A stretch of DNA of 64,000 bases from Paenibacillus mendelii (GTDB lineage: Bacteria > Bacillota > Bacilli > Paenibacillales > Paenibacillaceae). The stretch covers positions 1-64,000 of the forward strand of contig NZ_JANHOF010000007.1 in NCBI RefSeq assembly GCF_024498075.1. The letters are read 5' to 3'. How positions within the stretch are numbered: the first letter of the stretch is position 1; every line of letters starts with the position of its first letter. The notes under the pieces were generated by a model. It ran no database searches. It had not been told where the DNA came from and saw only the letters and a program-made list of their open reading frames with translations. A program made the position numbers and the translations under genes. Positions 17,075 through 26,484 of this stretch are shown here, one piece after another.

Positions 17075-18250
17075 TTACAGCCCCCGGAAGAACGTCCGAA
17101 TATCGCTTATCATCAAGTCCGGCGCGTCAATGGCTGCAAAATGAGTTCCCCTCTCGAATTCGTTCCAGTGCACGATGTTGTTGGCTTGCTCCGCGTAGCG
17201 GCGGATCGCGACATCGGACAACTGAAATACGGCGACCCCGACAGGTGTTGGTGATGGAGCCTTGGGAGCCCAGGCACCCGGGTCATGTGCGCCTTCATAA
17301 TACATGCGGGCAGAGGAATTTGCCGTTCCATTCAGCCAATAGAGCATGAGATTGGTCAAGAAACGATCCCGGTCCACCGCCTCCACAGCGTCTCCGAAGC
17401 CGTAGAACATCTCGCAAGTCCAGGCGAGCAAGCCGACTGGGGAGTCATGAAGCCCGTAAGCCAGCGTTTGCGGTCTAGTTGATTGAATCATATTAAAGCC
17501 GAATCGCTCCTGCATAAAATGTCCCAATCGAGCGAGCCGAACCTTCTCCGCTTCCGTTAACGCGGCAAGTACCTCGTCTTCTACCTGGCCGAATGGAACA
17601 AAGCCCATGGTAGCCGCGTTGACATGTACGCCGACTATTTGAGGTGCCGCGATGCGGCCAAGCTCCGGTGCGATCATCGCACCCATATCTCCGCCCTGCA
17701 CGCCATAACGTGTATAGCCCAGCCGTCCCATTAGTTGTGCGAGAGCTTTGGCTGCGCGGCCGGAGGTCCATCCTGCTTCTGTCGTCGGGCCGGATAGGCC
17801 GAATCCAGGGATGGATGGTATGACAAGATGGAATGCGTCTGCAGCATCACCGCCGTAAGAGGCGGGGTCGGTAAGCGGCCCGATCAGATCCAGAAATTCG
17901 ACCGGCGATCCGGGCCACCCGTGAATGAGCATGAGCGGCATGGCAGTGGGCTCAGGAGACGTGATGTGGAAGAAGTGAACGTTGGCTCCATCGATGGTGG
18001 TCGTAAATTGCGGGTATTCATTTAGGCGCGCCTCCTGCTTGCGCCAGTCGAACGACGTTCTCCAATAGGCTGTCATCTCCTTCACAAAACTCAGCGGTGT
18101 GCCATAATTCCAGCCTGCGCCCGAAATCTCGTCAGGCCAGCGTGTCAGCGCCAAGCGGTTGTTCAGATCATCCAGCTCAGCCTGCGAAGTTTCCATACGG
18201 AATGGGCGGATTTCATTCAGGTCCTTCATCGTGGCTATAGTCGTATTCAT
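17075..18250 (-). CDS. Epoxide hydrolase (EHN-type alpha/beta hydrolase)
   Basis: 391 residues from ATG 18250, chosen for GAGGAGG directly upstream. The N-terminal epoxide-hydrolase lid (IRPFRMETSQAELDDLNNRL, later SWDW-like FDWRKQEARLNEYPQF) precedes the alpha/beta-hydrolase core: oxyanion motif LIHGWPGS, nucleophile elbow VQGGDMGAMI (Asp), and a C-terminal His region near ERGTHFAAIDAP. This matches microsomal-type epoxide hydrolases of about 390 residues, which open epoxides to diols. It is divergent from the WYL regulator, with a perfect palindrome between them, so it is probably under that regulator's control. Confidence 0.9.
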   Translation of the reverse strand: MNTTIATMKDLNEIRPFRMETSQAELDDLNNRLALTRWPDEISGAGWNYGTPLSFVKEMTAYWRTSFDWRKQEARLNEYPQFTTTIDGANVHFFHITSPEPTAMPLMLIHGWPGSPVEFLDLIGPLTDPASYGGDAADAFHLVIPSIPGFGLSGPTTEAGWTSGRAAKALAQLMGRLGYTRYGVQGGDMGAMIAPELGRIAAPQIVGVHVNAATMGFVPFGQVEDEVLAALTEAEKVRLARLGHFMQERFGFNMIQSTRPQTLAYGLHDSPVGLLAWTCEMFYGFGDAVEAVDRDRFLTNLMLYWLNGTANSSARMYYEGAHDPGAWAPKAPSPTPVGVAVFQLSDVAIRRYAEQANNIVHWNEFERGTHFAAIDAPDLMISDIRTFFRGL

Positions 18251-18301
18251 GTTATTTCCTCCTCGAATGTGTTGTTCTCTTATGTACTTATTGTAGAACG
18301 C

Positions 18302-18329
18302 CCACCCTGACAATAGTGTGTCAGGGTGG
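18302..18329. promoter_or_regulatory. Perfect 11-bp inverted repeat, probable operator
   Basis: CCACCCTGACA (18302-18312) and TGTCAGGGTGG (18319-18329) around a 6-nt spacer. It lies in the 155-bp space between the divergent epoxide hydrolase and the WYL regulator, 52 bp from the former's start, and has no T-run, so an operator is more likely than a terminator. Confidence 0.65.
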
Positions 18330-18405
18330 TGGGGACGCTTCAGAAAAAATTCGACTAACTCCTTAGCCGGGAGTAAAATTATGGATAAGGGAAGGAGGGG
18401 TTGTC

Positions 18406-19368
18406 GTGAAGGTACAGCGATTACTTGGCATTACGATGATTCTGCTAAGCCAGCGCCGGGTTAACGCCCAAGTGCTTGCAGACAAGTTCGAGGTATCGGT
18501 GCGGACGATCTATCGCGATTTGGAGACCATCAATACCGCAGGAATTCCCATCGTGTCCTATACCGGTAACGACGGCGGCTATGAAATCATGGAGCAGTTT
18601 CGCATCGACCGGCAAATCGTCACGTTTGATGATCTTCAATCGATTCTAGTTGCGCTTAAGGGCGTGCAGGCATCGCTGGATGATCAGGAGATGGACAGCT
18701 TGCTGACCAAGATCAAGGCACTTGTGGCAAGATCCGAGCAGACTCAGATGGAAGAGGCAGGCGAAACGCTTATTTTCGATACAAACCTCTGGCATGGGGG
18801 CGGTATAAAGGATAAGTCCATTCTGGCTTCACTGCGGCAGGCATCCAAAAACCGTTCCGTCGTATCTTTTCTATATACAAATACGGACGGAGCCGGCGAA
18901 CAGCGGGAGGTCGAGCCGATCGGCCTGGCCTGGAAGGGATACGCCTGGTACTTATATGGGTACTGCAGGCTGCGCGATGACTACCGGACGTTCCGTCTCT
19001 CGCGATTAAGCGGCTTGCGGGTACATCTGGAGCATTTCAATAATCGGGGCATTCGAATGGAGGAGCTTGATGCACGGTGGGGCAATCAGGAAACGGGTCC
19101 TGCCGTTCACCTTCTGCTGCGTTTTCGCCCGCGATTGAGAGTGCGGGTAGAGGAGGCCTTCGGTCTGGATAATATTGAGATGGAGGAGGATGGATCGCTG
19201 CTAGTCAGAGCCAGTTATCCGGACAATCACTGGATGTACGGCATGATACTTGGTTACGGACCGGATGTTCATGTGCTCGAGCCCGCCTACGTGGCGGACA
19301 GGATCAAGAGCTTAGGCGAGCAGATCGCTAGCAATTATCAGGAGGCAGCGAGAGCGGGCATCAACTGA
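18406..19368 (+). CDS. YafY-type HTH/WYL transcriptional regulator
   Basis: 320 residues from a GTG with GAAGGAGGG upstream. The N-terminal HTH_11 domain (RVNAQVLADKFEVSVRTIYR, recognition helix near residues 27-37) leads to a WYL domain (about 140-225, REVEPIGLAWKGYAWYLYGY followed by FRLSRLSGL) and a C-terminal WCX part. WYL domains sense small ligands or nucleic acid ends. It is divergent from the epoxide hydrolase and probably binds the palindrome between them. It is followed 14 bp later by a GNAT gene, likely co-transcribed. Confidence 0.9.
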   Translation: MKVQRLLGITMILLSQRRVNAQVLADKFEVSVRTIYRDLETINTAGIPIVSYTGNDGGYEIMEQFRIDRQIVTFDDLQSILVALKGVQASLDDQEMDSLLTKIKALVARSEQTQMEEAGETLIFDTNLWHGGGIKDKSILASLRQASKNRSVVSFLYTNTDGAGEQREVEPIGLAWKGYAWYLYGYCRLRDDYRTFRLSRLSGLRVHLEHFNNRGIRMEELDARWGNQETGPAVHLLLRFRPRLRVRVEEAFGLDNIEMEEDGSLLVRASYPDNHWMYGMILGYGPDVHVLEPAYVADRIKSLGEQIASNYQEAARAGIN

Positions 19369-19382
19369 AGGGAGATGTTTGT

Positions 19383-19790
19383 ATGGAGAAAACGATAAAA
19401 TATACGACAAATCCCCCGGAAAATTTTGATCAGCTGCTGGCCTTATATGAGTCTTTAGGGTGGAATTCACTTGGGTTAACAGGTGATGAACTGGAACTCA
19501 TGTGCAAGCAAAGCTGGTACGCCATGTATGCCTTTGATGAACAACAATTAGTGGGTATGGGACGAGTTGTTTCTGATGGCGTGATCACAGGAGTTATATG
19601 TGGGGTGTGCGTGCTGCCAAGTTATCAATCCACGGGAATCGGTAAAGAAATGCTAAATCGAATCATTCATCACTGTGAGCAAAATCGTGTAATTCCTCAA
19701 CTGATGTGTGTCGAACATTTGGAAGCTTATTATGAAACGCTGGGGTTCAAGAAATTTACCATTGGAATGACAAGGAGTATAAATCGTTGA
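19383..19790 (+). CDS. GNAT-family N-acetyltransferase
   Basis: 135 residues. The acetyl-CoA-binding motif is VCVLPSYQSTGIGKEMLNRI (about 78-97), the R/Q-x-x-G-x-G/A pattern of the family, followed by the beta-strand and helix around LEAYYETLGFKKF. The substrate is unknown. Similar small GNATs act on amines or protein N-termini. It sits directly behind the WYL regulator, with an AGGGAGA site. Confidence 0.85.
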   Translation: MEKTIKYTTNPPENFDQLLALYESLGWNSLGLTGDELELMCKQSWYAMYAFDEQQLVGMGRVVSDGVITGVICGVCVLPSYQSTGIGKEMLNRIIHHCEQNRVIPQLMCVEHLEAYYETLGFKKFTIGMTRSINR

Positions 19791-19887
19791 GCAGGAATCA
19801 AGCCATTGCTGTGCGGTATGGAATAATAAATTTAACCAGCACAGAAACAGGTATACAAAAGTGAGACTAGCGAGGAGGAGTTCATGT

Positions 19888-20418
19888 ATGTCAAACCGAC
19901 CATCTGCTGAAGAGTATGACACCTCTTTTGAGAGGTATGTGGAGTTGGTTCCAGAGGGGAATATCCAAGACCTTCTAATCCAATCCCTCCAGAATACAAT
20001 TGCTGTATTCACAACCGTTACGGAAGATCGGGCCAATTACCGCTATGCTCCGGGAAAGTGGAGCCTGAAAGAGGTGCTCGGCCATATTACGGATAACGAG
20101 CGGATCATGAGCTATCGGCTGCTTCGAATCGCAAGAGGAGACAAGACGCCGCTAGCCGGTTATGATCAGGACATTCTCATGAGCGGGGCTTCCTTTGATA
20201 CATGCTCGTTATCCGATCTCTTGGAAGAGTACACGGTTGTACGCCGGGCAACGCTCACTTTGCTTCGGGGGCTTTCCGAAGAGGCATGGTCTAGAAGCGG
20301 CGTGGTCAATGGCAGCGAATCGTCCGCAGCGGCGTGGGCGTATATTATCGCCGGTCATGAGCTGCACCATATGAACGTCATCCATGATAAATATTTAAAC
20401 GAGCCGCTGCCGGATTGA
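19888..20418 (+). CDS. DinB-family protein, copy 1
   Basis: 176 residues from ATG 19888, chosen for GAGGAGGAG at 19872-19880. The DinB/YfiT four-helix fold has three metal-ligand histidines: VLGHITDNE (helix 2) and AGHELHHMNVI near the C-terminus. The family includes bacillithiol S-transferases and other thiol-dependent detoxifying enzymes. The exact reaction is not determined here. A close paralogue lies at 62852-63364 (shared PGKW/EGKW, SYR, RIARGD and HHMNVI motifs). Confidence 0.85.
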   Translation: MSNRPSAEEYDTSFERYVELVPEGNIQDLLIQSLQNTIAVFTTVTEDRANYRYAPGKWSLKEVLGHITDNERIMSYRLLRIARGDKTPLAGYDQDILMSGASFDTCSLSDLLEEYTVVRRATLTLLRGLSEEAWSRSGVVNGSESSAAAWAYIIAGHELHHMNVIHDKYLNEPLPD

Positions 20419-20464
20419 TGAGAAGAAGCGAAGATCAACCAACAGCCATGCTGTAAAAATAGGA

Positions 20465-20494
20465 TTGACAGCTGAGGAGATAACCATATATATT
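20465..20494 (+). promoter_or_regulatory. Promoter candidate for the phosphodiesterase gene
   Basis: A perfect -35 TTGACA (20465-20470) is followed by TATATA at 20487 (16-bp spacer) or TATATT at 20489 (18-bp spacer). It lies 127 bp before the start at 20621. Confidence 0.5.
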
Positions 20495-20620
20495 GATTGT
20501 GTGTTTATAAGGATTTAGTTGTATTTGCTTGCGGGTGGCGGTGCGGAATCATCGAGAAGCTTCAGAAACCGTCCTTTTGATTGTCAACATTATTCATACA
20601 GTGAACAGGAGTTGATTTTA

Positions 20621-21397
20621 ATGAGCGACAAGGTAGTACTGATTCTGATCGATGGCATGCGTCCCGATAGTTTAGAGAAAGCTGGGCATCCTTTCATCGA
20701 AGAGATGAAGGCCAAGGGAAGCTACACCCTGAATGCAAAAACGGTAATGCCAAGTGTTACTTTGCCTTGTCATATGTCATTGTTCCACAGTGTCCCACCT
20801 GAGCGTCATGGCATATTGGAAAACACGTACACGGCGCAGGTGCGCCCCATATTAGGGCTCTTTGAACAGCTTCAAGCCAATCAAAAGGTATGCGGACTGT
20901 TCCACAATTGGTCGGAGCTTCGCGATCTGGCCCGTCCTGGGTCCTTGGCCCACAGCTGTTTTATATCGGGAGGCGTCTATACCTACGAGGCTTCCAACAA
21001 GATGCTGACGGATAAGGCTATCGAATATATCAATGAACAATTACCTGATTTCACCTTCCTGTACTTGGGGCTGGTCGATGAAGTCGGACACAAGCATGGC
21101 TGGATGTCGGAAGAATACATTCAATCCGTCTATGAATCATGGGTATGCATTGAAAAAGCTGTCCGTGCGATTCCGAAAGACTATACGGTCATCGTAACCT
21201 CTGACCATGGCGGACATGACCGCAGTCACGGCACGGATATGCCTGAAGATATGACCATCCCGTTATTGATGCAGGGGAAAGCATTCGTTCCCGGTGATCT
21301 CATTCCTAAAGCGAATATTATCGATATTGCACCGACCATAGCCAAGCTTCTCGGTGTACAGAGCAACAAGGATTGGGAGGGCACGAGCCTGGTATAA
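20621..21397 (+). CDS. Alkaline-phosphatase-superfamily nucleotide pyrophosphatase/phosphodiesterase
   Basis: 258 residues from ATG 20621 (ACAGGAG upstream). An open frame to 20519 lacks a start signal. It is a single-domain enzyme of the type I phosphodiesterase family: metal site LILIDGMRPDSL near the N-terminus, catalytic Thr in TVMPSVTLPCHMSLFH (about 45-60), then YLGLVDEVGHKHGW and TSDHGGHDRSHG, which carry the two-zinc ligands. No signal peptide, so probably cytosolic. The substrate could be a nucleotide or phosphodiester. It is shorter than the eukaryotic NPPs. Confidence 0.88.
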   Translation: MSDKVVLILIDGMRPDSLEKAGHPFIEEMKAKGSYTLNAKTVMPSVTLPCHMSLFHSVPPERHGILENTYTAQVRPILGLFEQLQANQKVCGLFHNWSELRDLARPGSLAHSCFISGGVYTYEASNKMLTDKAIEYINEQLPDFTFLYLGLVDEVGHKHGWMSEEYIQSVYESWVCIEKAVRAIPKDYTVIVTSDHGGHDRSHGTDMPEDMTIPLLMQGKAFVPGDLIPKANIIDIAPTIAKLLGVQSNKDWEGTSLV

Positions 21398-21503
21398 GAA
21401 GGTTGGAATGGAATTATCGCAGGTTATTCCGAACTATCTGTAGTCTATGAATAAACAAGCTCTCAAGGTTGGCATTGGCTGTATAGATTTTCATAAACAC
21501 CTC

Positions 21504-21540
21504 AATAAGAACCTATCGCCCGTGGCGGTAGGTTCTTATT
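21504..21540 (+). terminator. Long hairpin terminator, twin of the one at 28295
   Basis: A 17-bp stem (AATAAGAACCTATCGCC with GGCGGTAGGTTCTTATT, one wobble pair) and a 3-nt loop. The core AAGAACCTA(C/T)CGC recurs at 28295-28331. Confidence 0.8.
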
Positions 21541-21657
21541 GGTTTCGATCAAGCTGAATCGGCCGATTTTGTTGCTGCAGCGAAGACATTAATCTGTATT
21601 ATCTCGATTGTATAAGTTAGGATAAGGGAAGAGACTTTCGTTGAGAGAGGGTATTTG

Positions 21658-23259
21658 ATGAATACGCAGCATGTCTATACATTAGAAAATATCAAATTAA
21701 CGGAATACCCGCCATCTGCATCCCGTGTCAAACGAACTTTCGAGGTCTGCACGCTGTTAATCGTCGTTCATGGTGCGGGTGAAATCTGGATTGATAATAA
21801 AAGCTATTATCCAAACAAGTCAGGCAGCGTTCTATTCTGCAACCCCGGGACGGTTGTTTACTTTACGGAGGAGAACGGGCATAACCAGGGATTGCTTTTG
21901 TACCAGCTGACAATAGGGGCTTACCATCGGTTGGAGCTCGAAGACAGGGTGGTGTATGAGCCCATGCAAAGGAGCCTCTATGAGAATGGGGAAGTGGCAA
22001 GCCAATGCTATCACCAGCTAAAAGAAATAGCTGAAAGCATGGAGCTGATGAGCCACGAACAGAGCGCGTCCAGTTCATTCAAGCTTCAGATGCGATTTAA
22101 TGAAATGATGAGCTTGATTGCGGAGGAATACGAAGCGTCCCGACAGGAATTGTCGAGAACGGCAATTGAAAGAGCCATCTTATACATGGAGAATCATTAC
22201 GATGAAGATATTCATCGCGATCAGCTGGCAAGAATGGCAGGCTTGAATTCGGAATACTTCTCCAGACTGTTCAAAAAAGAGACAGGACGCAATTTCAGCA
22301 AACGCTTGACGGAAATTCGAATCAACAGAGCTCAGGAGTTCCTGCTTACTTCAAGGGCCAGCCTCAGAGAGATTGCCGAGCGGGTCGGGTATAAGAATGA
22401 GTTCTATTTAAGCCGGAAATTTAAGGAAACGACCGGTATATCCCCTTCCCTCTATCTTCATAAGCCCAAGAGGATCGCTTCCGTGTCGTCGCATTTCACG
22501 GCGTGCTTGCTGGCGCTGGGCGTAACTCCCGTATTAGCCAAAATCAATCCGTTTATTAAGGAGCTGTTTAAAGGCAGCTTGCAGGAAGGCTCGACATATA
22601 CGCTAGACCTGCATACCTTTCATTTTAATCAGATGGTTGCGGAGACATCCCCGGATCTGATCCTGTGTTATGACACCTATCGGGAATTAGGGGAATTGAA
22701 ACGTATGGCGCCTACGATTTCACTCTCATTAACCAAGCTGAGCTGGCGTGAGCAATTTCGGTTCATCGCGGAAATTGTAAATGCAGAAGAGGCGGCTAAG
22801 GAGCTGCTGGACGGTCTGGATGAGAAGGTTGAACAAGCAAGGAAGCTTCTTGTGGACAAAGTTGCCCGCCATGAAACGGTGCTGATCATTGAGATTTGGA
22901 AGGATAAAATCATGGTTATTGGCGATTCCGGCGGGAGAGGCGGCCAATTAATATATAAAATGCTCAAGTTAAGCCCGCCGCAGCTGGTGAGAAGCGAACT
23001 ATGCGCAGGAGAATGGTACAAAATTATTCCGCTGGAGGAGCTGCCTTTATATGCTGCAGACTACATCTTCGTCACGATCTATGAAGAGAAAGGCGGAGAA
23101 CCGTACGCAGCCAAGATTATGAGCAGCGAGATATGGAACAATCTGCCGGCTGTCCGTAAGAATCGCGTATATGTCAATGATCACGGCACGTTCTACAACT
23201 GGGATCCGGTATCGATGCACATGCAGCTTGAGCTTCTAATGCATCACTTCATGTCATAA
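21658..23259 (+). CDS. AraC-type regulator with siderophore-binding domain (Btr-like)
   Basis: 533 residues. ATG 21658 is preferred over the TTG just before it because of GAGAGAGGG spacing. There is an N-terminal cupin-like segment (about 15-85). A pair of AraC helix-turn-helices follows (about 172-265, LARMAGLNSEYFSRLFKKET and IAERVGYKNEFYLSRKFKET). The C-terminal half (about 275-530) resembles a periplasmic iron-siderophore binding protein, with ACLLALGVTPVLAK and SPDLILCYD. This is the layout of Bacillus Btr (YbbB), which activates siderophore uptake when ferri-siderophore binds inside the cell. It lies upstream of, and in the same direction as, the uptake operon. No signal peptide. Confidence 0.9.
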   Translation: MNTQHVYTLENIKLTEYPPSASRVKRTFEVCTLLIVVHGAGEIWIDNKSYYPNKSGSVLFCNPGTVVYFTEENGHNQGLLLYQLTIGAYHRLELEDRVVYEPMQRSLYENGEVASQCYHQLKEIAESMELMSHEQSASSSFKLQMRFNEMMSLIAEEYEASRQELSRTAIERAILYMENHYDEDIHRDQLARMAGLNSEYFSRLFKKETGRNFSKRLTEIRINRAQEFLLTSRASLREIAERVGYKNEFYLSRKFKETTGISPSLYLHKPKRIASVSSHFTACLLALGVTPVLAKINPFIKELFKGSLQEGSTYTLDLHTFHFNQMVAETSPDLILCYDTYRELGELKRMAPTISLSLTKLSWREQFRFIAEIVNAEEAAKELLDGLDEKVEQARKLLVDKVARHETVLIIEIWKDKIMVIGDSGGRGGQLIYKMLKLSPPQLVRSELCAGEWYKIIPLEELPLYAADYIFVTIYEEKGGEPYAAKIMSSEIWNNLPAVRKNRVYVNDHGTFYNWDPVSMHMQLELLMHHFMS

Positions 23260-23330
23260 TTTCATAAGTGCCCTCGTCACAATTGGAAATGGACGCTGCA
23301 TGACGATCGTGATATTATGTTTGATATCAA

Positions 23331-23345
23331 TGATAATGATTATCA
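23331..23345. promoter_or_regulatory. Fur box (7-1-7)
   Basis: TGATAATGATTATCA is an exact 7-1-7 Bacillus-type Fur site, extended by further alternating ATTATC. It is 40 bp before the lipoprotein start, so iron-replete Fur should repress the uptake operon. Confidence 0.92.
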
Positions 23346-23384
23346 TTATTATCAAATTAAAACGCACAGCGGGGGTATTGAACC

Positions 23385-24395
23385 ATGAAAGTCAAATCAA
23401 AGCAGCTTGTCGTCTTGCTGCTCGTATTCGTATTTATCATTGCCGGATGCGGGAATCAATCGAGTAATAGCGATGCTAACGGACAAGCTGCACAGAATGG
23501 ACAGAAAGAGCAAACGGATAGTCAAGCCGGAACGGAATCGGAATCATCTGCGCTAAAGACCGTCACGTATTTGGGCAAGGATTATCAAGTTCCGGAGAAA
23601 GCTGGGAAAATCGCCGTCCTGGCGGTTGAAGCCATGGAGGAGATGCATGTACTCGGGGTCAAGCCGTATGCGGCCGCAAAGGATATGTATGTGAATGGAA
23701 TACCGGAAGAAATGGGCGATTCTTTGGATGGCGTGAAGTGGATCGATTCGGGTGTACAGCCGGACAAAGAGCAGCTGCTGGCCTTGAAGCCGGATGTCAT
23801 TCTTACGACTGCCCGTTTGGATGCCGAAACCTTGAAGCCGTTGGAGCAAATTGCGCCTACGATTCCGCTTTCTTTCAGCGGCGCCGATTCTGAAGCGAAC
23901 ATCACGGTTGTTGCGGAAATTACGGGCAAGGCGGAAGAAGCAAAGAACGTCATTGAAGGGTACAAAGAGCAGCTGCAGAAGTCGAAGGAATTGATTGCCG
24001 GGTCCTCCAATAAGGATAAAACGGTTATGTACCTGCGAATTAGCACGCAATACGGGTTAAGCGGCTATTCCGCCCAAACGACGTACAACGCGGTGCTCTA
24101 TGATGGGCTGGGGTTGTCTGTTCCTGAACTGATCGGAGCCATCGAACGCAGGGAAACCATTCCGCTGGAGAAAATGGCCCAAGCCAATCCGGATTATATT
24201 TTTGCGCTTGTCCCGTTGAACGACCTGCAGGCGATTGAAGATCTGAAGACGAAACCTCTGTGGAACCAAATCCAAGCGGTTCAAGACGGTCATGTGTATG
24301 TCAACCCGGTTCATCCTGACCTGTTCGGAACGCCAATCTTGAGCAAGACCAAGTTCCTTGAACAAGTCACGGCGACATTGGGCAATGCCAAATAA
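23385..24395 (+). CDS. Ferric-siderophore-binding lipoprotein
   Basis: 336 residues. A lipoprotein signal with lipobox IIAGC (Cys about 22) is followed by a Ser/Gln/Gly-rich tether and a class III periplasmic-binding fold (AGKIAVLAVEAMEEMHVLGV, EQLLALKPDVILTT, and the C-terminal PDYIFALVPL). It would capture a ferric siderophore outside the membrane and hand it to the two permeases that follow. Expression is under the Fur box and probably the Btr-like activator upstream. The ligand class (catecholate suspected from the esterases nearby) is inference. Confidence 0.92.
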   Translation: MKVKSKQLVVLLLVFVFIIAGCGNQSSNSDANGQAAQNGQKEQTDSQAGTESESSALKTVTYLGKDYQVPEKAGKIAVLAVEAMEEMHVLGVKPYAAAKDMYVNGIPEEMGDSLDGVKWIDSGVQPDKEQLLALKPDVILTTARLDAETLKPLEQIAPTIPLSFSGADSEANITVVAEITGKAEEAKNVIEGYKEQLQKSKELIAGSSNKDKTVMYLRISTQYGLSGYSAQTTYNAVLYDGLGLSVPELIGAIERRETIPLEKMAQANPDYIFALVPLNDLQAIEDLKTKPLWNQIQAVQDGHVYVNPVHPDLFGTPILSKTKFLEQVTATLGNAK

Positions 24396-25383
24396 AAGAG
24401 CGGTCCTTATATTGCTGAGCTGCCCCATATTGCTCGTATTCGGTACTTTTTTATCGATCAGCTACGGGGCAGCGATTATATCCTTTCAAGACGTAGGGCA
24501 TGCCATTTTTCATTATGATTCTACCCATATAACGGACAATATTATTATCACCTCCCGATTGCCGCGAGCGCTTGGCGCCGTCATCATCGGGCTTCTATTA
24601 GCGGTATCGGGAGCCATCATGCAGGGCGTAACACGCAACTACCTTGCATCCCCCTCTATTATGGGCGTCTCGGAGGGGTCGGCTTTTTTTGTGACGCTTG
24701 CCATCATTTTTGTGACGGCCAGCTCGCTCGGGCTCATGCTGTTCTCGTTTGTCGGATCCCTGGCTGCAATCGCCCTTGTATTCGGGATCGCCAAAATAGC
24801 CCCGAACGGGTTTCAGCCCGTACGTCTGGCTATAATCGGTATTGTTATTGGGACTTTCTTCAGCAGCCTGGCTGCCGGATTGGCCCACTTTTTTCAAATT
24901 TCCCAAAGCGTGAGCTTCTGGTACAATGCGAGACTGGATAAATTGGATATGGGGGACGTGTATTTGATCCTCCCCTTCGCATGTATTGGACTTATAATGG
25001 CGATCCTTCTATCCAAAACGGTGACGATTCTCTCTTTAGGGGAGGAAACGGCTGCCGGTTTAGGCACAAGACCGGCGCTCATTAGAACGGCTGCCATGCT
25101 CGCTGTGGCGGTAATGACAGGGTCTGCAGTTGCTATAGGCGGGAATGTCGCATTTATCGGGTTGGTCATCCCGCATATTGCCCGGTACTTGGTCGGTACG
25201 GATTATCGCTGGATCATACCTTGTTCAGGACTGCTGGGGGGCGTCTTCTTATGCTTCGCGGATATTCTCAGCCGATTTGTCAATTATCCCTATGAAACGC
25301 CTGTCACGATTGTGATCTCCGTGATTTGCATCCCTTTCTTTATTTATTTGGTTTATAGGAAAGGGGGGGCTCCGGGTGTCTAG
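24385..25383 (+). CDS. FecCD-family iron-siderophore permease, first subunit
   Basis: 332 residues from ATG 24385, which overlaps the lipoprotein stop by 11 bp, implying translational coupling. The TTG at 24358 is a less likely start. It has about nine or ten membrane helices with the family signature: SRLPRALGAVIIGLLLAVSG, then MGVSEGSAFF, and AVAIGGNVAFIGLVIPHIAR, the cytoplasmic loop that contacts the ATPase. It pairs with the next gene as a heterodimer. Confidence 0.93.
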   Translation: MPNKRAVLILLSCPILLVFGTFLSISYGAAIISFQDVGHAIFHYDSTHITDNIIITSRLPRALGAVIIGLLLAVSGAIMQGVTRNYLASPSIMGVSEGSAFFVTLAIIFVTASSLGLMLFSFVGSLAAIALVFGIAKIAPNGFQPVRLAIIGIVIGTFFSSLAAGLAHFFQISQSVSFWYNARLDKLDMGDVYLILPFACIGLIMAILLSKTVTILSLGEETAAGLGTRPALIRTAAMLAVAVMTGSAVAIGGNVAFIGLVIPHIARYLVGTDYRWIIPCSGLLGGVFLCFADILSRFVNYPYETPVTIVISVICIPFFIYLVYRKGGAPGV

Positions 25384-26383
25384 ACGTATCAAGGGTCGCA
25401 TCGCTGCCGTTGCCGCCCTTCTATTGGCTGTTTTCTATTTGAATTTAACGAGCGGAAGCCTGGAGATGAGCATCGGGGATATCGTACGTACACTTCTGAG
25501 GATCAATACGGAGCAGGACTTTACAGTTACGCTGTTCGAGTATCGGCTTCCACGGATTATACTTGCCCTGCTTGTTGGGTTCGGGTTAGCCATCGCCGGA
25601 ACTGTCATTCAGGGGATTACCAACAACGGTTTGGCTGATCCCGGAATATTAGGCATTAGTGCCGGAGCGGGAACAGGTATTGTCGTCTTTATTTTCTTTA
25701 TCCATGGATCGGTCGTCACCGAGGATTGGTACAGCATACTCATCCGTCCCTTATTCGGCTGGCTGGGCGGGATCTTAGCGGCGGCGATTATTTTTTTCCT
25801 TTCCTGGAGGAAGGGAATGCTCGATATTCCGCGGTTTATTCTGATTGGTATCGCCATATCCGCAGGGTTCAGTGCCATCTCGCTATATTTTTCGCTCAAG
25901 ATGGATCCGAATGATTTTCAGAAGGCTAACATTTGGCTTCATGGCAGCATTTATAATGCAACGTGGGCTTATATCCTTTCTGCACTGCCATGGGTGCTGC
26001 TGCTTACGCCGGTCATCCTGTACAAGCACCGTATATTGGATTTATTCCAGCTGAAGGACGAGACGGTCAAAAGCTTAGGGATTCTCGTGAACCGGCAAAG
26101 GATAATCCTGATTCTGTGCAGCGTGGGGCTTGTTAGCGCTTGCGTGTCCATTGCAGGAAACATTACGTTCATTGGATTAATCGCACCCCACATTTCAAGG
26201 CAGCTGGTGGGCATTCACCATCGGTACTTGCTGCCCGTAAGCGGTCTTATGGGCATGCTGCTCGTTCTTACTGCGGACTATATCGCGCGCAATATTGCTC
26301 CTACGGAAATTCCGGTAGGCATTGTTGCCGCGCTGGTCGGTGTCCCGTATTTGATCTACCTGCTGCTGAAGCGAAAGGTGTAA
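25376..26383 (+). CDS. FecCD-family iron-siderophore permease, second subunit
   Basis: 335 residues, GTG start overlapping the preceding gene by 8 bp, with AAGGGGGGG upstream. It is a polytopic protein with YRLPRIILALLVGFGLAIAG, LGISAGAGTG and VSIAGNITFIGLIAPHISR, the coupling-loop motif. Together with the first subunit it makes the membrane channel. No ATPase gene follows, so the pair must use an ATPase encoded elsewhere (a YusV/FhuC-type shared subunit is usual in Bacillales). Confidence 0.93.
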   Translation: MSRRIKGRIAAVAALLLAVFYLNLTSGSLEMSIGDIVRTLLRINTEQDFTVTLFEYRLPRIILALLVGFGLAIAGTVIQGITNNGLADPGILGISAGAGTGIVVFIFFIHGSVVTEDWYSILIRPLFGWLGGILAAAIIFFLSWRKGMLDIPRFILIGIAISAGFSAISLYFSLKMDPNDFQKANIWLHGSIYNATWAYILSALPWVLLLTPVILYKHRILDLFQLKDETVKSLGILVNRQRIILILCSVGLVSACVSIAGNITFIGLIAPHISRQLVGIHHRYLLPVSGLMGMLLVLTADYIARNIAPTEIPVGIVAALVGVPYLIYLLLKRKV

Positions 26384-26484
26384 AAAGTCCGTTGAGCAAG
26401 CTGGCAAAAGGTCGTTGTGGAGTTGGAGCCACGAGAGGAAACCCATGCTAGACTCAGGGAACCCGTACTTTAGGAGGCGGTCTT

